From contig NZ_JABRPL010000001.1 of assembly GCF_013249015.1 (NCBI RefSeq), forward strand, positions 482,318 through 546,317: a DNA stretch of 64,000 bases, given 5' to 3'. The position numbers and the translations under genes are program-made. Under the pieces are notes generated by a model, which had not been told where the DNA came from, did not search any database, and saw only the letters and a list, made by a program, of their open reading frames with translations. The DNA comes from Rathayibacter agropyri. Lineage in GTDB: Bacteria > Actinomycetota > Actinomycetes > Actinomycetales > Microbacteriaceae. Positions 7,233 to 19,363 of this stretch are shown here, piece after piece; position 1 is the first letter of the stretch; the number at the start of each line of letters is the position of its first letter.

Positions 7233-8264
7233 CTAGTCGGGTAGGGGCAAACCGTGGAGTTCGGCGGGCAGGGAGCCACCGATCGAGCGGGCAAAGGCGG
7301 CAGATCGCTCCGCCTCCTGCTTCGGCCACACCACACGGAAGCGCTCGAAGACGATGTCGCCGATGCCGTCGGGCGACACTCGGGCGAAGTAGTGGCGGTG
7401 CCCCTCGAGCCACGACGCGCGGGAGCGGTCCCCCTCGCCCTCTGCCCAGGCGAAGTCCTCGTCGACGGACTCGAGCGGGCCGATCCGGACGTGCTCGGTC
7501 AGCAGCACGAGGCGCGCCGCTCCCGACCCATCGCAGACGATCCAGTGCTGACCCGCGCAGGGCATCGGGGCGTCGTCGGCGAGGGAGGCGGTGGCCGTCT
7601 TCACTCCGCGCCGCACCAGGCCGAGCAACTCGTCGGCCATCGCCGTGCTGTCGCCGAATGACTCAACCGGTGGGAGGGTCGCGCCGAGTGACGGGACGAC
7701 GGCACCGTACTCCGCCCAGAGGGCCGCCGCAGAGTCGCGGTCCGGCTCCGGCAGCACGGTCGGCTCCGGAGTCGCGGGGACGAGCGGCACGAGGTTCGCT
7801 CCGGCCAGAGCGGCGGGATCATCACTGTGGTTGTCGGGAGTGGTCACCGTCTCGAACGGCCAGTGCTGCTGGAGCCAGCGGCGCGAGTAAGCGTCGAACT
7901 CCTCCTCAATCCGGGATCCGCGGAGGCCCGGGACGACCCACCACGAGGCCGCGGCAGAGTCTTCGCCGCCCGGGCGGACGCTCAACGCACCGAGCGCCTG
8001 AGTCCAGTCGTCGCCGACGAGCAGGAACACGTGAGCCCGGCCCGAGCGCGCTTCCTCCTCCAGGCGCAGGAGCGCTCGCACGTCATCCCCGAGCGAGGCA
8101 GACGGCAACGCGGATGGGTCATCAGGGTGCAGGAGCGCCGCCAGCCAGGGACGCTGCTCGCCGATGACCGCATGCAGCAGGTCGGCGTCGCTCGAGACCA
8201 GCGGACGCAGGAACGCACCCGCCGGCAGTTCCAGCCGTGTGGGAACTCGACCAGGTTCGCCCAT
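7233..8264 (-). CDS. GNAT-like N-terminal domain fused to a C-terminal ASCH domain
   Basis: A 343-residue two-part protein. Residues about 18-135 look like a GNAT acetyltransferase core ('FLRPLVSSDADLLHAVIGEQRPWL', a hydrophobic strand, then 'SWWVVPGLRGSRIEEEF'), though the acetyl-CoA loop is weak. Residues about 178-316 are an ASCH domain: 'LLGLVRRGVKTATAS' holds the family Lys and Thr, followed by 'VDEDFAWAEGEGDRS' and 'WLEGHRHYF'. ASCH domains resemble the PUA fold and are proposed to bind RNA; some are amidohydrolases. Most are stand-alone, so this fusion is notable. The gene lies 18 bases downstream of gatB on the same strand and may be co-transcribed with gatCAB. Confidence 0.75.
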   Translation of the reverse strand: MGEPGRVPTRLELPAGAFLRPLVSSDADLLHAVIGEQRPWLAALLHPDDPSALPSASLGDDVRALLRLEEEARSGRAHVFLLVGDDWTQALGALSVRPGGEDSAAASWWVVPGLRGSRIEEEFDAYSRRWLQQHWPFETVTTPDNHSDDPAALAGANLVPLVPATPEPTVLPEPDRDSAAALWAEYGAVVPSLGATLPPVESFGDSTAMADELLGLVRRGVKTATASLADDAPMPCAGQHWIVCDGSGAARLVLLTEHVRIGPLESVDEDFAWAEGEGDRSRASWLEGHRHYFARVSPDGIGDIVFERFRVVWPKQEAERSAAFARSIGGSLPAELHGLPLPD

Positions 8265-8282
8265 TTCGGTTACCGTTTCCGT

Positions 8283-9797
8283 TCAACCGGCCGCGCGCTC
8301 CAGAACCAGCTCGCGCACACGGGATGCGTCCGCCTGGCCCTTCATCGCCTTCATCACTGCTCCAATGACGGCTCCCGCGGCCTGCACTTTGCCGTCGCGA
8401 ATCTTCGCGAGCACGTCGGGCTGCGACGCCAGCGCCGCGTCGATCGCCTCGATCAGGGCGCCGTCGTCTGACACGACCGCGAGCCCGCGGGCATCGACAA
8501 CCTGCCTCGGCGAACCCTCACCAGCGATGACGCCCTGGAGCACCTCGCGGGCAAGTCGGTCCGTGAGCGTTCCACTGTCGATCAAACCCGCGAGTTCGGC
8601 GACCTGGACGGGTGTGACCAGCGCGGTCGGATCCTCGCCCGCCGCGTTCGCCAGTCGGGCGATCTCGCCGGTCCACCATTTTCGGGCCGCCTGCGGAGTC
8701 GCACCGGCAGCGACCGTGTCGGCGATCTCGACCAGCAAGCCGCTGTTGGCGACGTCCTGGAACTCGAGGTCGGTGAAGCTCCACTCGACCTTGAGCCGGC
8801 GGCGACGGTCGGCCGGCTTCTCGGGAAGCGCGGCCCGCAGCTCCTCGATCAGTTCGGGGCTCGGCACGACCGGAAGCAGGTCAGGCTCGGGGAAGTAGCG
8901 GTAGTCGTCCGCATCGCTCTTGGGGCGCCCCGCTGAGGTGCGGCCCGTGTCCTCGTGCCAGTGCCGCGTCTCCTGCGTGATGGTGCCTCCGGAGGCGAGA
9001 ATCGCCGCCTGACGCTGGATCTCGTAGCGCACGGCGCGCTCAACCGAGCGCAACGAGTTCACGTTCTTCGTCTCGGTGCGGGTGCCGAGCTTTTCTTGGC
9101 CGATCGGGCGGAGCGAGACGTTCGCGTCGCAGCGGAGGTTGCCGCGCTCCATCTTTGCGTCCGAGATGCCGAGGGCGAGCACGATGTCCCGGATCGTCGC
9201 GACGTACGCTTTCGCATACTCCGGGGCACTCTTCCCGGCGCCGTAGATCGGCTTCGTGACGATCTCGACAAGCGGGACACCCGCGCGGTTGTAGTCGACA
9301 AGGGAGTACTCGGCGCCCTGGATGCGGCCGGTAGAACCGCCGACGTGCGTGAGCTTGCCCGCGTCCTCCTCCATGTGCGCGCGCTCGATCGGAATCTGCA
9401 CGAGCGATCCGTCGGCTAGCTCGATCTCGACCGTGCCCTCGAAGGCGATGGGCTCGTCGAACTGCGAGATCTGGTAGTTCTTCGCCAGGTCGGGGTAGAA
9501 GTAGTTCTTCCGAGCGAAGCGGCTGGACGGCGCGATCGAGCAGCCAAGGGCGAGACCGAGGCTGATCGAGTAGCGCACCGCCCGCTCATTGACCACGGGC
9601 AGCGAGCCCGGGAGTCCGAGGTCGACCGGGGTGACGTTCGTGTTGGGCTCGGAGCCGAACTCGTTCGGTGCGTCGGAGAACATCTTGGTCTTCGTGTTGA
9701 GTTCGACGTGCACTTCGAAGCCGAGCACCGGCTCGAAGCGTTCGAAGACCTCGTCGTAGTCCATCAGCTCGGGGGCGGACGTGTGCGCGGACGCCAT
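8283..9797 (-). CDS. gatB: Asp/Glu-tRNA(Asn/Gln) amidotransferase subunit B
   Basis: A 504-residue GatB, the tRNA-binding and kinase subunit of GatCAB. The complex converts Glu-tRNA(Gln) to Gln-tRNA(Gln) (and/or Asp-tRNA(Asn) to Asn-tRNA(Asn)). Family signatures include '[16 protein letters not shown]', '[18 protein letters not shown]', 'MEEDAGK' and '[12 protein letters not shown]'. The tail ends in the YqeY-like domain ('[17 protein letters not shown]'). The ATG at 9797 overlaps the gatA TGA by one base (TGATG); the longer frame upstream lies inside gatA and is rejected. Confidence 0.97.
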   Translation of the reverse strand: MASAHTSAPELMDYDEVFERFEPVLGFEVHVELNTKTKMFSDAPNEFGSEPNTNVTPVDLGLPGSLPVVNERAVRYSISLGLALGCSIAPSSRFARKNYFYPDLAKNYQISQFDEPIAFEGTVEIELADGSLVQIPIERAHMEEDAGKLTHVGGSTGRIQGAEYSLVDYNRAGVPLVEIVTKPIYGAGKSAPEYAKAYVATIRDIVLALGISDAKMERGNLRCDANVSLRPIGQEKLGTRTETKNVNSLRSVERAVRYEIQRQAAILASGGTITQETRHWHEDTGRTSAGRPKSDADDYRYFPEPDLLPVVPSPELIEELRAALPEKPADRRRRLKVEWSFTDLEFQDVANSGLLVEIADTVAAGATPQAARKWWTGEIARLANAAGEDPTALVTPVQVAELAGLIDSGTLTDRLAREVLQGVIAGEGSPRQVVDARGLAVVSDDGALIEAIDAALASQPDVLAKIRDGKVQAAGAVIGAVMKAMKGQADASRVRELVLERAAG

Positions 9798-11344
9798 CAG
9801 ACGGCACCTTCCTCGGTCGCGGAGAGCACGGAGCGGGTCAGGTCGGGAGCCTCGGCGAGCAGCGGGTGGCCCCACTTCTCCTCCAGCAGCGCCTCGAGCG
9901 CCGCGCCGACCGTGTAGAGGCGTACGTCTTCGCGGGCAGGTGCCAGGAACTGCACGCCGACCGGCAGGCCGTCCTCGTCAGCGAGGCCCGCGGGAACGGA
10001 GATGCCGGGGATACCCGCCAGGTTCGCCGGGATGGTCGCGATGTCGCCGCGATACATCGCCAGCGGGTCGCCAAGCTTCTCGCCGAGACGGTAGGCGGTG
10101 GTCGGCGCAGTCGGCGACGCGATGACGTCGACACTCGAGAAGGCCGCGTCGAAATCGCGCTGTACCAGTGTCCGGACCTTCTGGGCGCTGCCGTAGTAGG
10201 CGTCGTAGTAGCCGGCCGAGAGCGCGTAGGTGCCCAGGATGATCCGGCGCTTGACCTCGGGGCCGAAGCCCTGCTCGCGAGTCGCGGCCATGACCTGCTC
10301 GACGGTGCCGCCGCCAGGCGGCGTCACGCGGAGGCCGAAGCGCACCGAGTCGAACTTGGCGAGGTTGCTGGAGGCCTCCGCAGGGAGGATCAGGTAGTAC
10401 GCGGCGACCGCGTGCTCGACGCTCGGGAGGCTGACCTCGACGACCTCGGCTCCGGCGCGCTGGAGGATCTCGAGCGCCTCGTGGAAGCGGGCCAGCACGC
10501 CGGGCTGGAAGCCCTCGCCGCCGTCGAGCTCCTTCACCACGCCGATGCGCACGCCCGTTACGTCGGCGCGACGGACCGCGTCGGCGAAGGAGGGCCAGGA
10601 GTCGCGGAGCGAGGTGGAGTCGCGCGGATCGTGCCCGGCGATCACGTCGTGCAGCAGGGCGGAGTCGAGGACGGTTCGCGAGACCGGGCCGATCTGGTCG
10701 AGGCTCGAGGCGAGCGCAATCGCTCCGTAGCGCGAGACGCCGCCGTAGGTCGGTTTCACGCCGACGGTGCCGGTGACGTGGGCGGGCTGGCGGATCGAGC
10801 CGCCGGTGTCGGAGCCGAGGGCGAGCGGTGCCTCGTAGCTCGCGACGGCCGCAGCGGAGCCACCGCCGGAGCCGCCGGGGATGCGGTCGAGGTCCCACGG
10901 GTTGTGGGTGGGGCCGTAGGCGGAACGCTCGGTCGTCGAGCCCATCGCGAACTCGTCCATGTTGGTCTTGCCGATCGGCACGAGTCCGGCCTCGCGGACC
11001 TTCCGCATCACTGTTGCGTCGTACGGCGGGCGCCACCCCTCGAGGATCCGGGAGCCGCTGGTAGTCGGCATGTCGTTCGTGACGATGACGTCCTTGACCG
11101 CAAGGGGCACGCCGGCGAGCGGGTGCAGCGGCTCCCCTTGTGCGCGGCGCCGGTCGATTGTCTCGGCCGCGGAGACCGCGCCCTCGCGAGCGACATGCAG
11201 GAACGCGTGGACGGCGCCGTCGACCGCAGCGATCCGGTCGAGGTGGGCGCGGGTCGCCTCGACGGAGGAGACGGAGCCGTCGGCCAGCTTCGCCGAGAGC
11301 GCGGAGGCGCTCAGGCGGACGAGCTCGTCGCCGTGCCCGCTCAC
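9797..11344 (-). CDS. gatA: Asp/Glu-tRNA(Asn/Gln) amidotransferase subunit A
   Basis: A 515-residue amidase-signature enzyme that releases ammonia from glutamine for GatB. The Ser-cisSer-Lys triad regions are visible: the Lys in '[11 protein letters not shown]', and the serines in '[14 protein letters not shown]' and '[12 protein letters not shown]'. The C-terminus ('[24 protein letters not shown]') is typical. It overlaps gatC by four bases (ATGA) and gatB by one, so the three genes are translationally coupled as gatC-gatA-gatB. Confidence 0.97.
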   Translation of the reverse strand: MSGHGDELVRLSASALSAKLADGSVSSVEATRAHLDRIAAVDGAVHAFLHVAREGAVSAAETIDRRRAQGEPLHPLAGVPLAVKDVIVTNDMPTTSGSRILEGWRPPYDATVMRKVREAGLVPIGKTNMDEFAMGSTTERSAYGPTHNPWDLDRIPGGSGGGSAAAVASYEAPLALGSDTGGSIRQPAHVTGTVGVKPTYGGVSRYGAIALASSLDQIGPVSRTVLDSALLHDVIAGHDPRDSTSLRDSWPSFADAVRRADVTGVRIGVVKELDGGEGFQPGVLARFHEALEILQRAGAEVVEVSLPSVEHAVAAYYLILPAEASSNLAKFDSVRFGLRVTPPGGGTVEQVMAATREQGFGPEVKRRIILGTYALSAGYYDAYYGSAQKVRTLVQRDFDAAFSSVDVIASPTAPTTAYRLGEKLGDPLAMYRGDIATIPANLAGIPGISVPAGLADEDGLPVGVQFLAPAREDVRLYTVGAALEALLEEKWGHPLLAEAPDLTRSVLSATEEGAV

Positions 11345-11640
11345 TGCTCCTCCCCCAGGATCGCGGAGACCTGGAAGCGGCTGCCGTCATGCTCGGGCGC
11401 TCCCGACAACGCCTGCTCGAGCGTGAGCGTCTCGCCGACGACGTCGGGGCGGAACACGTTTTCGAGCGGGATCGGGTGGCTGGTGGCCGGCACCTCGGGG
11501 GTGGCGACGGCCTGGACCGCGCGCACGGAGTCGACGATCTGGTCGAGTTCCCGCGTGAGGTCCTGGATCTCGTCGGACGTGAGGTCGATCCTGGCCAGCT
11601 GGGCCAGATGGGCGACCGTGTCGGCCGTGATCTCGGACAT
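11341..11640 (-). CDS. gatC: Asp/Glu-tRNA(Asn/Gln) amidotransferase subunit C
   Basis: A 99-residue GatC, the small helical subunit that wraps round GatA and stabilises it. The N-terminus '[23 protein letters not shown]' and the later '[15 protein letters not shown]' are characteristic. First gene of the operon, with GGAG 6 bases before the ATG. Confidence 0.95.
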   Translation of the reverse strand: MSEITADTVAHLAQLARIDLTSDEIQDLTRELDQIVDSVRAVQAVATPEVPATSHPIPLENVFRPDVVGETLTLEQALSGAPEHDGSRFQVSAILGEEQ

Positions 11641-11678
11641 GCATCTCCGTCTGGTGGTTCGGTGGATTCCCGGCGCCC

Positions 11679-11684
11679 AGTCTA
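11679..11684 (-). promoter_or_regulatory. Candidate -10 box for gatCAB
   Basis: TAGACT on the minus strand, about 40 bases before the gatC start, fits the actinobacterial TANNNT consensus. No clear -35 element was found at the usual distance, so this is tentative. Confidence 0.4.
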
Positions 11685-11858
11685 CTCGGCGCGACCGCGG
11701 CGACTCCGCCAGATGGGCTCCGTCGGATCGAGGCCAACCCTTTCAGTGGTGCCGACTTCTACGGATGTGATCCGGGCAGGATTGTCGACGCCATTCGTCG
11801 CGTCCTGAACGCTGCCGATAGCACCCGAGCTACCTGATCTGGGACCCGATCAGCCATA

Positions 11859-12965
11859 TCAGAGGTGCCGGTGCTGACCGTTGTCGTCCCTCACCAGCAC
11901 TGAGAAGTCAACGACGAGTTGGGCGATGTGCCCATGAGTGTCAAGGCCCCAGTACACAGGGTAAGAGCCGTCGCCCCACCCGGAGTCGCAGGCAAAGCCG
12001 ATGTTTGACCCCTCGAGTGGGAATTGCGTGACCGCTGGCCGTGTGGCGTCGTCCAATGCCTCGTATGCCGTGTTCTTGTCTCGTGGAGTCATGGCCGAGT
12101 AGGCGGCAAAGTCGACTATGCAGATGCATCCATGATCGACGCCGACCGTATCGTTCTCCTCGCCCACCGGATTGGCGAGGTTCCACGAGACTGGTGGGTT
12201 GTCGTTGAACAGCACCCGCACGGCGGCGTTGCGACCGAACGCGGTGACCCGATCAACCGGGTAGGTACCTGGGGGGACGGTGCGGGCGAGTGGGCGGGTG
12301 TCGTCGTTATCCCAACCGAAGTCCCACACCGAGAGCACACCACTGCTGGTGGTGAGTTCTCCGACTCTGGAGACCTGGGTCTGAGTGACCTCCCCGTCAT
12401 CGGGGTCGCAAACCTCACGATCCGTGAAGTTGCGGATCTCGTCTATGAACGCTTCATACTCCGGCAGTGGAATGAGGGCGGCGTCTGCTGCGCAATCGCG
12501 TTGTCGTGTGGCGATGGTCGCGGCATCAACGAAGGGGAGCGCCGGGTCGCTGTAATGCACCACGATGTTGAAGATCTTAAAGTCTCCGTCTTGTGCGTGC
12601 ACAACGTACTCGTGGAACCGTCCGTGTGTGCCGTCGTCGTTCCCGAAAAGCACAAAAGTGGTATCACCGTCCGTCTCAGAGCGAATGTGCTCCTCGGGCT
12701 TCGATGCGTACTCAGGCCGGCTGCCAAAGCTTCCGCCGAGTTCGCAGGCGGACGTGTCGGTGAAATGATGCTGCTTCACCGGCTTCAGCAGGTCTCGCCA
12801 CTGCGGGAAGAAGACCTCGAACACCTCATCTCGCTGCTCTGCGCGAGCATGCAAGGGGCCGGCGGCCTTCCACTGCTCCTGGTAGTCGGCCAGAAACCGT
12901 TGCACGCGCTCCTCAGGGCTCTTGGCGGGTTTCGGCTGCTTCACTTTTCTCCATGGCGTCCACAC
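11859..12965 (-). CDS. NTF2-like plus DUF4241 protein, possible immunity-type protein
   Basis: A 368-residue protein with two parts. Residues about 20-165 resemble an NTF2-fold domain ('FPQWRDLLKPVKQHHF', then strands ending 'EYVVHAQDGDFKIFNIVVHY'), as in some contact-dependent immunity proteins. The C-terminal part is DUF4241: 'TSSGVLSVWDF', 'PPGTYPVDRVTAF', 'VSWNLAN', 'GVDHGCICIVDF' and the ending 'SGWGDGSYPVYWGLD'. DUF4241 proteins often occur among toxin-immunity arrays, but no toxin is visible here. GC and codon bias are lower than in the flanking housekeeping genes, suggesting transfer. It is divergent from the 678-residue protein gene. Confidence 0.7.
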   Translation of the reverse strand: MWTPWRKVKQPKPAKSPEERVQRFLADYQEQWKAAGPLHARAEQRDEVFEVFFPQWRDLLKPVKQHHFTDTSACELGGSFGSRPEYASKPEEHIRSETDGDTTFVLFGNDDGTHGRFHEYVVHAQDGDFKIFNIVVHYSDPALPFVDAATIATRQRDCAADAALIPLPEYEAFIDEIRNFTDREVCDPDDGEVTQTQVSRVGELTTSSGVLSVWDFGWDNDDTRPLARTVPPGTYPVDRVTAFGRNAAVRVLFNDNPPVSWNLANPVGEENDTVGVDHGCICIVDFAAYSAMTPRDKNTAYEALDDATRPAVTQFPLEGSNIGFACDSGWGDGSYPVYWGLDTHGHIAQLVVDFSVLVRDDNGQHRHL

Positions 12966-13010
12966 GATCGCATGCTACATGAAGTCGAAGCCAAGGACTG
13001 TACCTGCAGG

Positions 13011-13023
13011 GCTAGATTCTAGC
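13011..13023. promoter_or_regulatory. Palindrome in the divergent intergenic region
   Basis: GCTAGA-T-TCTAGC, a perfect 6-bp inverted repeat with a 1-base centre, lies in the 101-base gap between the DUF4241 gene and the 678-residue protein gene. It is AT-richer than its surroundings. An operator for one or both genes is possible; nothing shows it directly. Confidence 0.35.
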
Positions 13024-13066
13024 TAGGTCGTTGACTGTAGGGTGGGGGTGCGCTAAGGTCCGCGAC

Positions 13067-15103
13067 GTGTCTACGCGATCTGACCTGCTCGCCATATTGC
13101 GCAGTCTGCCGGGAGTGCTGTTTATTGAGCCAAGTCGAGAGATCTTCGACCAGAGCGAGCTGCACGAGTCCGCTCGCCTTCTCCGTCGAAGTCACGGTCT
13201 TGGGGAGCATTATCCGTACATCGGATGGCACCGCCAGCAGGATTCCTTCAATAAGCGGGGCGAGTTAACCAGGCCGCAGTGGGTGTATTTCGGTGGCGAT
13301 CGATCACTAGTGTCCGCGGCGCTGAACGCAGTCGTGGGCTCAGGGTTCGTGGTTTCCGGTGGGAACAGCGATGACGAGCCGTTTGTCGTGTTCCACGATG
13401 CGAGGCCGCTCGGGACGAGTGCCGATCAGTTGGAGGCTTGGCAGCGACGACTCGCCGTGCTGCTCGCACCTGGCGATGTGGAGCTCAGGCCGGGTGAAGA
13501 GGACGAACTGCGCGCAGTTCTTCGCGGGCCGGAGCTCGCTGAGGTGCACGCCGGTGCGGCACGTGCGCTGCGTACCAGGGCACTGTTGACGCACGATGAT
13601 CTCGCCATATTGCTCGCACCCAGCACGCTCTCCAGGCTGGAAACCACCCGAGAGCTAGGGTCTCCGCGCACCGAGCTGTCTTACACGCTTGAATATGCGT
13701 TCGAGACCGGTTACCCCGCCGCCGCTTCGGTGGTCGCCGGGTTGGCCCGGGAAGGCCGCGCGGATGCGGAGATCCTTCGCGCTTGGGGTGGAGCGGATGC
13801 TGTTCGCGCCGCCGCCGAAAACACGTTCGCGACCGGGCGCGATGCGAGTACATATTTTGATCTCGTCGCGATGCGGGGCGAAGACCCGGTGGCCGCTGCC
13901 GTGGCCCTTGCAGAGCGGCGCCGGGAGGCTGCACTGGTCCCGCCACTCACCGAGGACATCGTCTGGGCAATCGAGGAGCTGTTCGCTACGCCACACGAGC
14001 CCCGCGGTGCGTCGTCACTCGCCGCGGTGCGTGATGACCGATTGCCCGCCTGGATGCGGGCGCGGATCGCCGACGTGCTCACCAGGGGCCCGAGAACGCC
14101 GGATGAGAACAGGGCACAGTTGGCGAACGGGTACGGCTGGGCGGCGGAAGTGACGGAGGCGTGGCCCGGAGCGGTCGACGAAGCGCGCCGAGATGCAGGC
14201 CTGCCGCCGAGCCCCGGATTCGATGTCTCGAGCACGTTCGCTCACAAGTCCGTCATTGAGAATCGCGAGTATATGCTCCGGGTTCACCTCGACGGAATGC
14301 GGGCTGCGCTGCGTGATGCTGCTCTGAACGAGCCAAGTGCTGCCGTACTTCTCGAGATCGTGCATACCGCGGGTGCTCTCACCTCCGACGAACTGGACGT
14401 ACTGCTCCGCGACTGGCGAAAGCGCCTCTTTGTTCGGCCAGACACTTACACCCCGGCACCACCGGCCGTCGTCACGCTGGCGATCGCCGCGCTTGAGGCT
14501 GGCCTCCCTGAGGGAGCAACGATCACGAGCGCTCTGCGGGGCGACAAGCGTAAATGGACACAGAAACACCGGCTCGCGGTCATCGGTGCTCGTGACTCGG
14601 ATACCGAGACGGAAGCGCTACTTTTTCAGCAAGAGGAGCAAATGGTCGGTGGCGACCGTGGATCTTTGCACATCCGTCACGCGCTCGTACGGGTGTCCGC
14701 CCGCCGGCGCGGCATCGACCCCATCCAGTGCGCAGCTGAACTGCTGCTCGCGGCTCCTGCACATCCCGCGTACCTCGCTCGCGACTACGCAGCCATTATG
14801 ATCGCACTGGCCGAGCCGGGCAGTGCGCTCTGGGCACACTCCTTCCGCGACCGGTCCACGAACGCCTTGAAGGCGGCTCTCTCCGTCGCCGATGACGATT
14901 CTCTCCCGATCCAAGCCCGGCAGGTTGTCCTAGACCTCGCACAAGAGACCCGCGTACTCACCGATCCTAAACGGGCGGCCAGCCTCCCCCATCCCGTTGA
15001 CATCACCCGCCTGCAGAACGATCTCACACGGATCCAGCACAAGCTCCACTCCACCGGACCCGACCGAATTGAGCAACGACGGAGATGGTGGCGACGCCGC
15101 TAG
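13067..15103 (+). CDS. Large hypothetical protein, probably alpha-helical repeat
   Basis: A 678-residue protein that I do not recognise. GTG 13067 is preferred (AAGG 8 bases upstream) over a TTG at 13031. Residues about 1-115 are mixed alpha/beta ('LLAILRSLPGVLFIEPSREIF', 'YPYIGWHRQQ', 'WVYFGGDRSLVSAAL'). The rest is dominated by Ala/Leu/Arg-rich helices of 15-20 residues separated by short turns, as in HEAT-like solenoids (inference). The end is strongly basic (RIEQRRRWWRRR). There is no signal peptide, membrane span, Walker motif or nuclease motif that I can see. It sits in a lower-GC island next to a DUF4241 gene and an IS110 remnant, so it is likely accessory. Confidence 0.7.
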   Translation: MSTRSDLLAILRSLPGVLFIEPSREIFDQSELHESARLLRRSHGLGEHYPYIGWHRQQDSFNKRGELTRPQWVYFGGDRSLVSAALNAVVGSGFVVSGGNSDDEPFVVFHDARPLGTSADQLEAWQRRLAVLLAPGDVELRPGEEDELRAVLRGPELAEVHAGAARALRTRALLTHDDLAILLAPSTLSRLETTRELGSPRTELSYTLEYAFETGYPAAASVVAGLAREGRADAEILRAWGGADAVRAAAENTFATGRDASTYFDLVAMRGEDPVAAAVALAERRREAALVPPLTEDIVWAIEELFATPHEPRGASSLAAVRDDRLPAWMRARIADVLTRGPRTPDENRAQLANGYGWAAEVTEAWPGAVDEARRDAGLPPSPGFDVSSTFAHKSVIENREYMLRVHLDGMRAALRDAALNEPSAAVLLEIVHTAGALTSDELDVLLRDWRKRLFVRPDTYTPAPPAVVTLAIAALEAGLPEGATITSALRGDKRKWTQKHRLAVIGARDSDTETEALLFQQEEQMVGGDRGSLHIRHALVRVSARRRGIDPIQCAAELLLAAPAHPAYLARDYAAIMIALAEPGSALWAHSFRDRSTNALKAALSVADDDSLPIQARQVVLDLAQETRVLTDPKRAASLPHPVDITRLQNDLTRIQHKLHSTGPDRIEQRRRWWRRR

Positions 15104-15405
15104 GGCGTGTCACTGAAGCCTGACGGCGTGCTCGCGGTGTCCGTTTCGTTGCATCGCGTTCGGCTGGAATGGTTGCACGACTCTTGCGGATCAGGCGGCA
15201 ATCATTGCCCGATCGGGCTCGAGATACTGGCCAACGGCTTTCACAAGCCGAGTTCGTTTAGGCGGCAGAAGGTCAGGGTCGTCGAAGCTATCGTGAGACA
15301 CGTCGAGGTCTCTCGGATGGCTGGCGTAGGAACCTTCATCATCGGAAGACCTCAACCCCGTTCCACGCTCCGACGCACCAACCCCACACCCGTACGGCTA
15401 CACCC
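15104..15405. other. Gene-free stretch beside IS110 remnant
   Basis: No credible gene was found on either strand; the plus-strand frame here lacks coding bias and domain similarity. It may be non-coding debris of the same insertion event as the neighbouring IS110 fragment. Confidence 0.4.
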
Positions 15406-15552
15406 TCAACTGCAAAGAGCCTTCAAACCTCCGATGAGTTCGCGTAGTTTCGCTTCCTCGTTCGGCAACGCCTTATCGAGCAGGCGCTTGCCTGCCCGGT
15501 CCATCGCAACCGTGTGATGCTCGCCCTTGCCGACATCGACACCAATGAACAC
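15406..15552 (-). pseudogene. IS110-family transposase remnant (N-terminal 48 residues)
   Basis: The minus strand reads V-F-I-G-V-D-V-G-K-G-E-H-H-T-V-A from a GTG, the hallmark start of the RuvC-like DEDD domain of IS110 transposases with the first catalytic Asp. It continues through 'DRAGKRLLDKALPNEEAKLREL' and hits TGA after 48 codons. Full-length members have roughly 330-400 residues and a C-terminal transposase_20 domain, which is missing. This is therefore a truncated relic. It marks the right edge of the lower-GC island. Confidence 0.8.
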
Positions 15553-15564
15553 ATCGACGCTGAT

Positions 15565-15578
15565 GTATCAAGTGATAC
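15565..15578. repeat. Short palindrome next to IS110 remnant
   Basis: GTATCA-AG-TGATAC, a perfect 6-bp inverted repeat 13 bases before the remnant's GTG. It could be part of the old insertion end or a former operator. Confidence 0.3.
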
Positions 15579-15751
15579 TCGTGGGTGCAAGCCGAGACGG
15601 CGCTCGCGGGGACGCGGCAGAGCAAGACGAGGTGGTCGATCCGGCCGACGACCGCGGCAGTCGGGCGCTCGGCGGAAAGCAGCGGGGCGGCGCGAGGCGC
15701 GGCGGCGATCGTGAGCGGCGCAGGAATGCGCGCCGTTCCCCGCCGCTCGCG

Positions 15752-19308
<3,557 letters not shown>

Positions 19309-19363
19309 CGTGCGAGTCTACGTTTCGCACTCGCGAGGCACGAGCCGAGGCAGGCGCCGAACG

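Noticed and set aside
9866..11770. 634-codon plus-strand ORF opposite gatA/gatC
   Set aside because: Exact antisense of well-conserved GatA and GatC; composition is a shadow of high-GC codon use, with no domains.
12024..13022. 332-codon plus-strand ORF opposite the DUF4241 gene
   Set aside because: The minus-strand frame has family motifs and a plausible start; the plus frame does not.
15107..15517. 136-codon plus-strand ORF after the 678-residue gene
   Set aside because: Overlaps the IS110 remnant in antisense and has poor coding bias.
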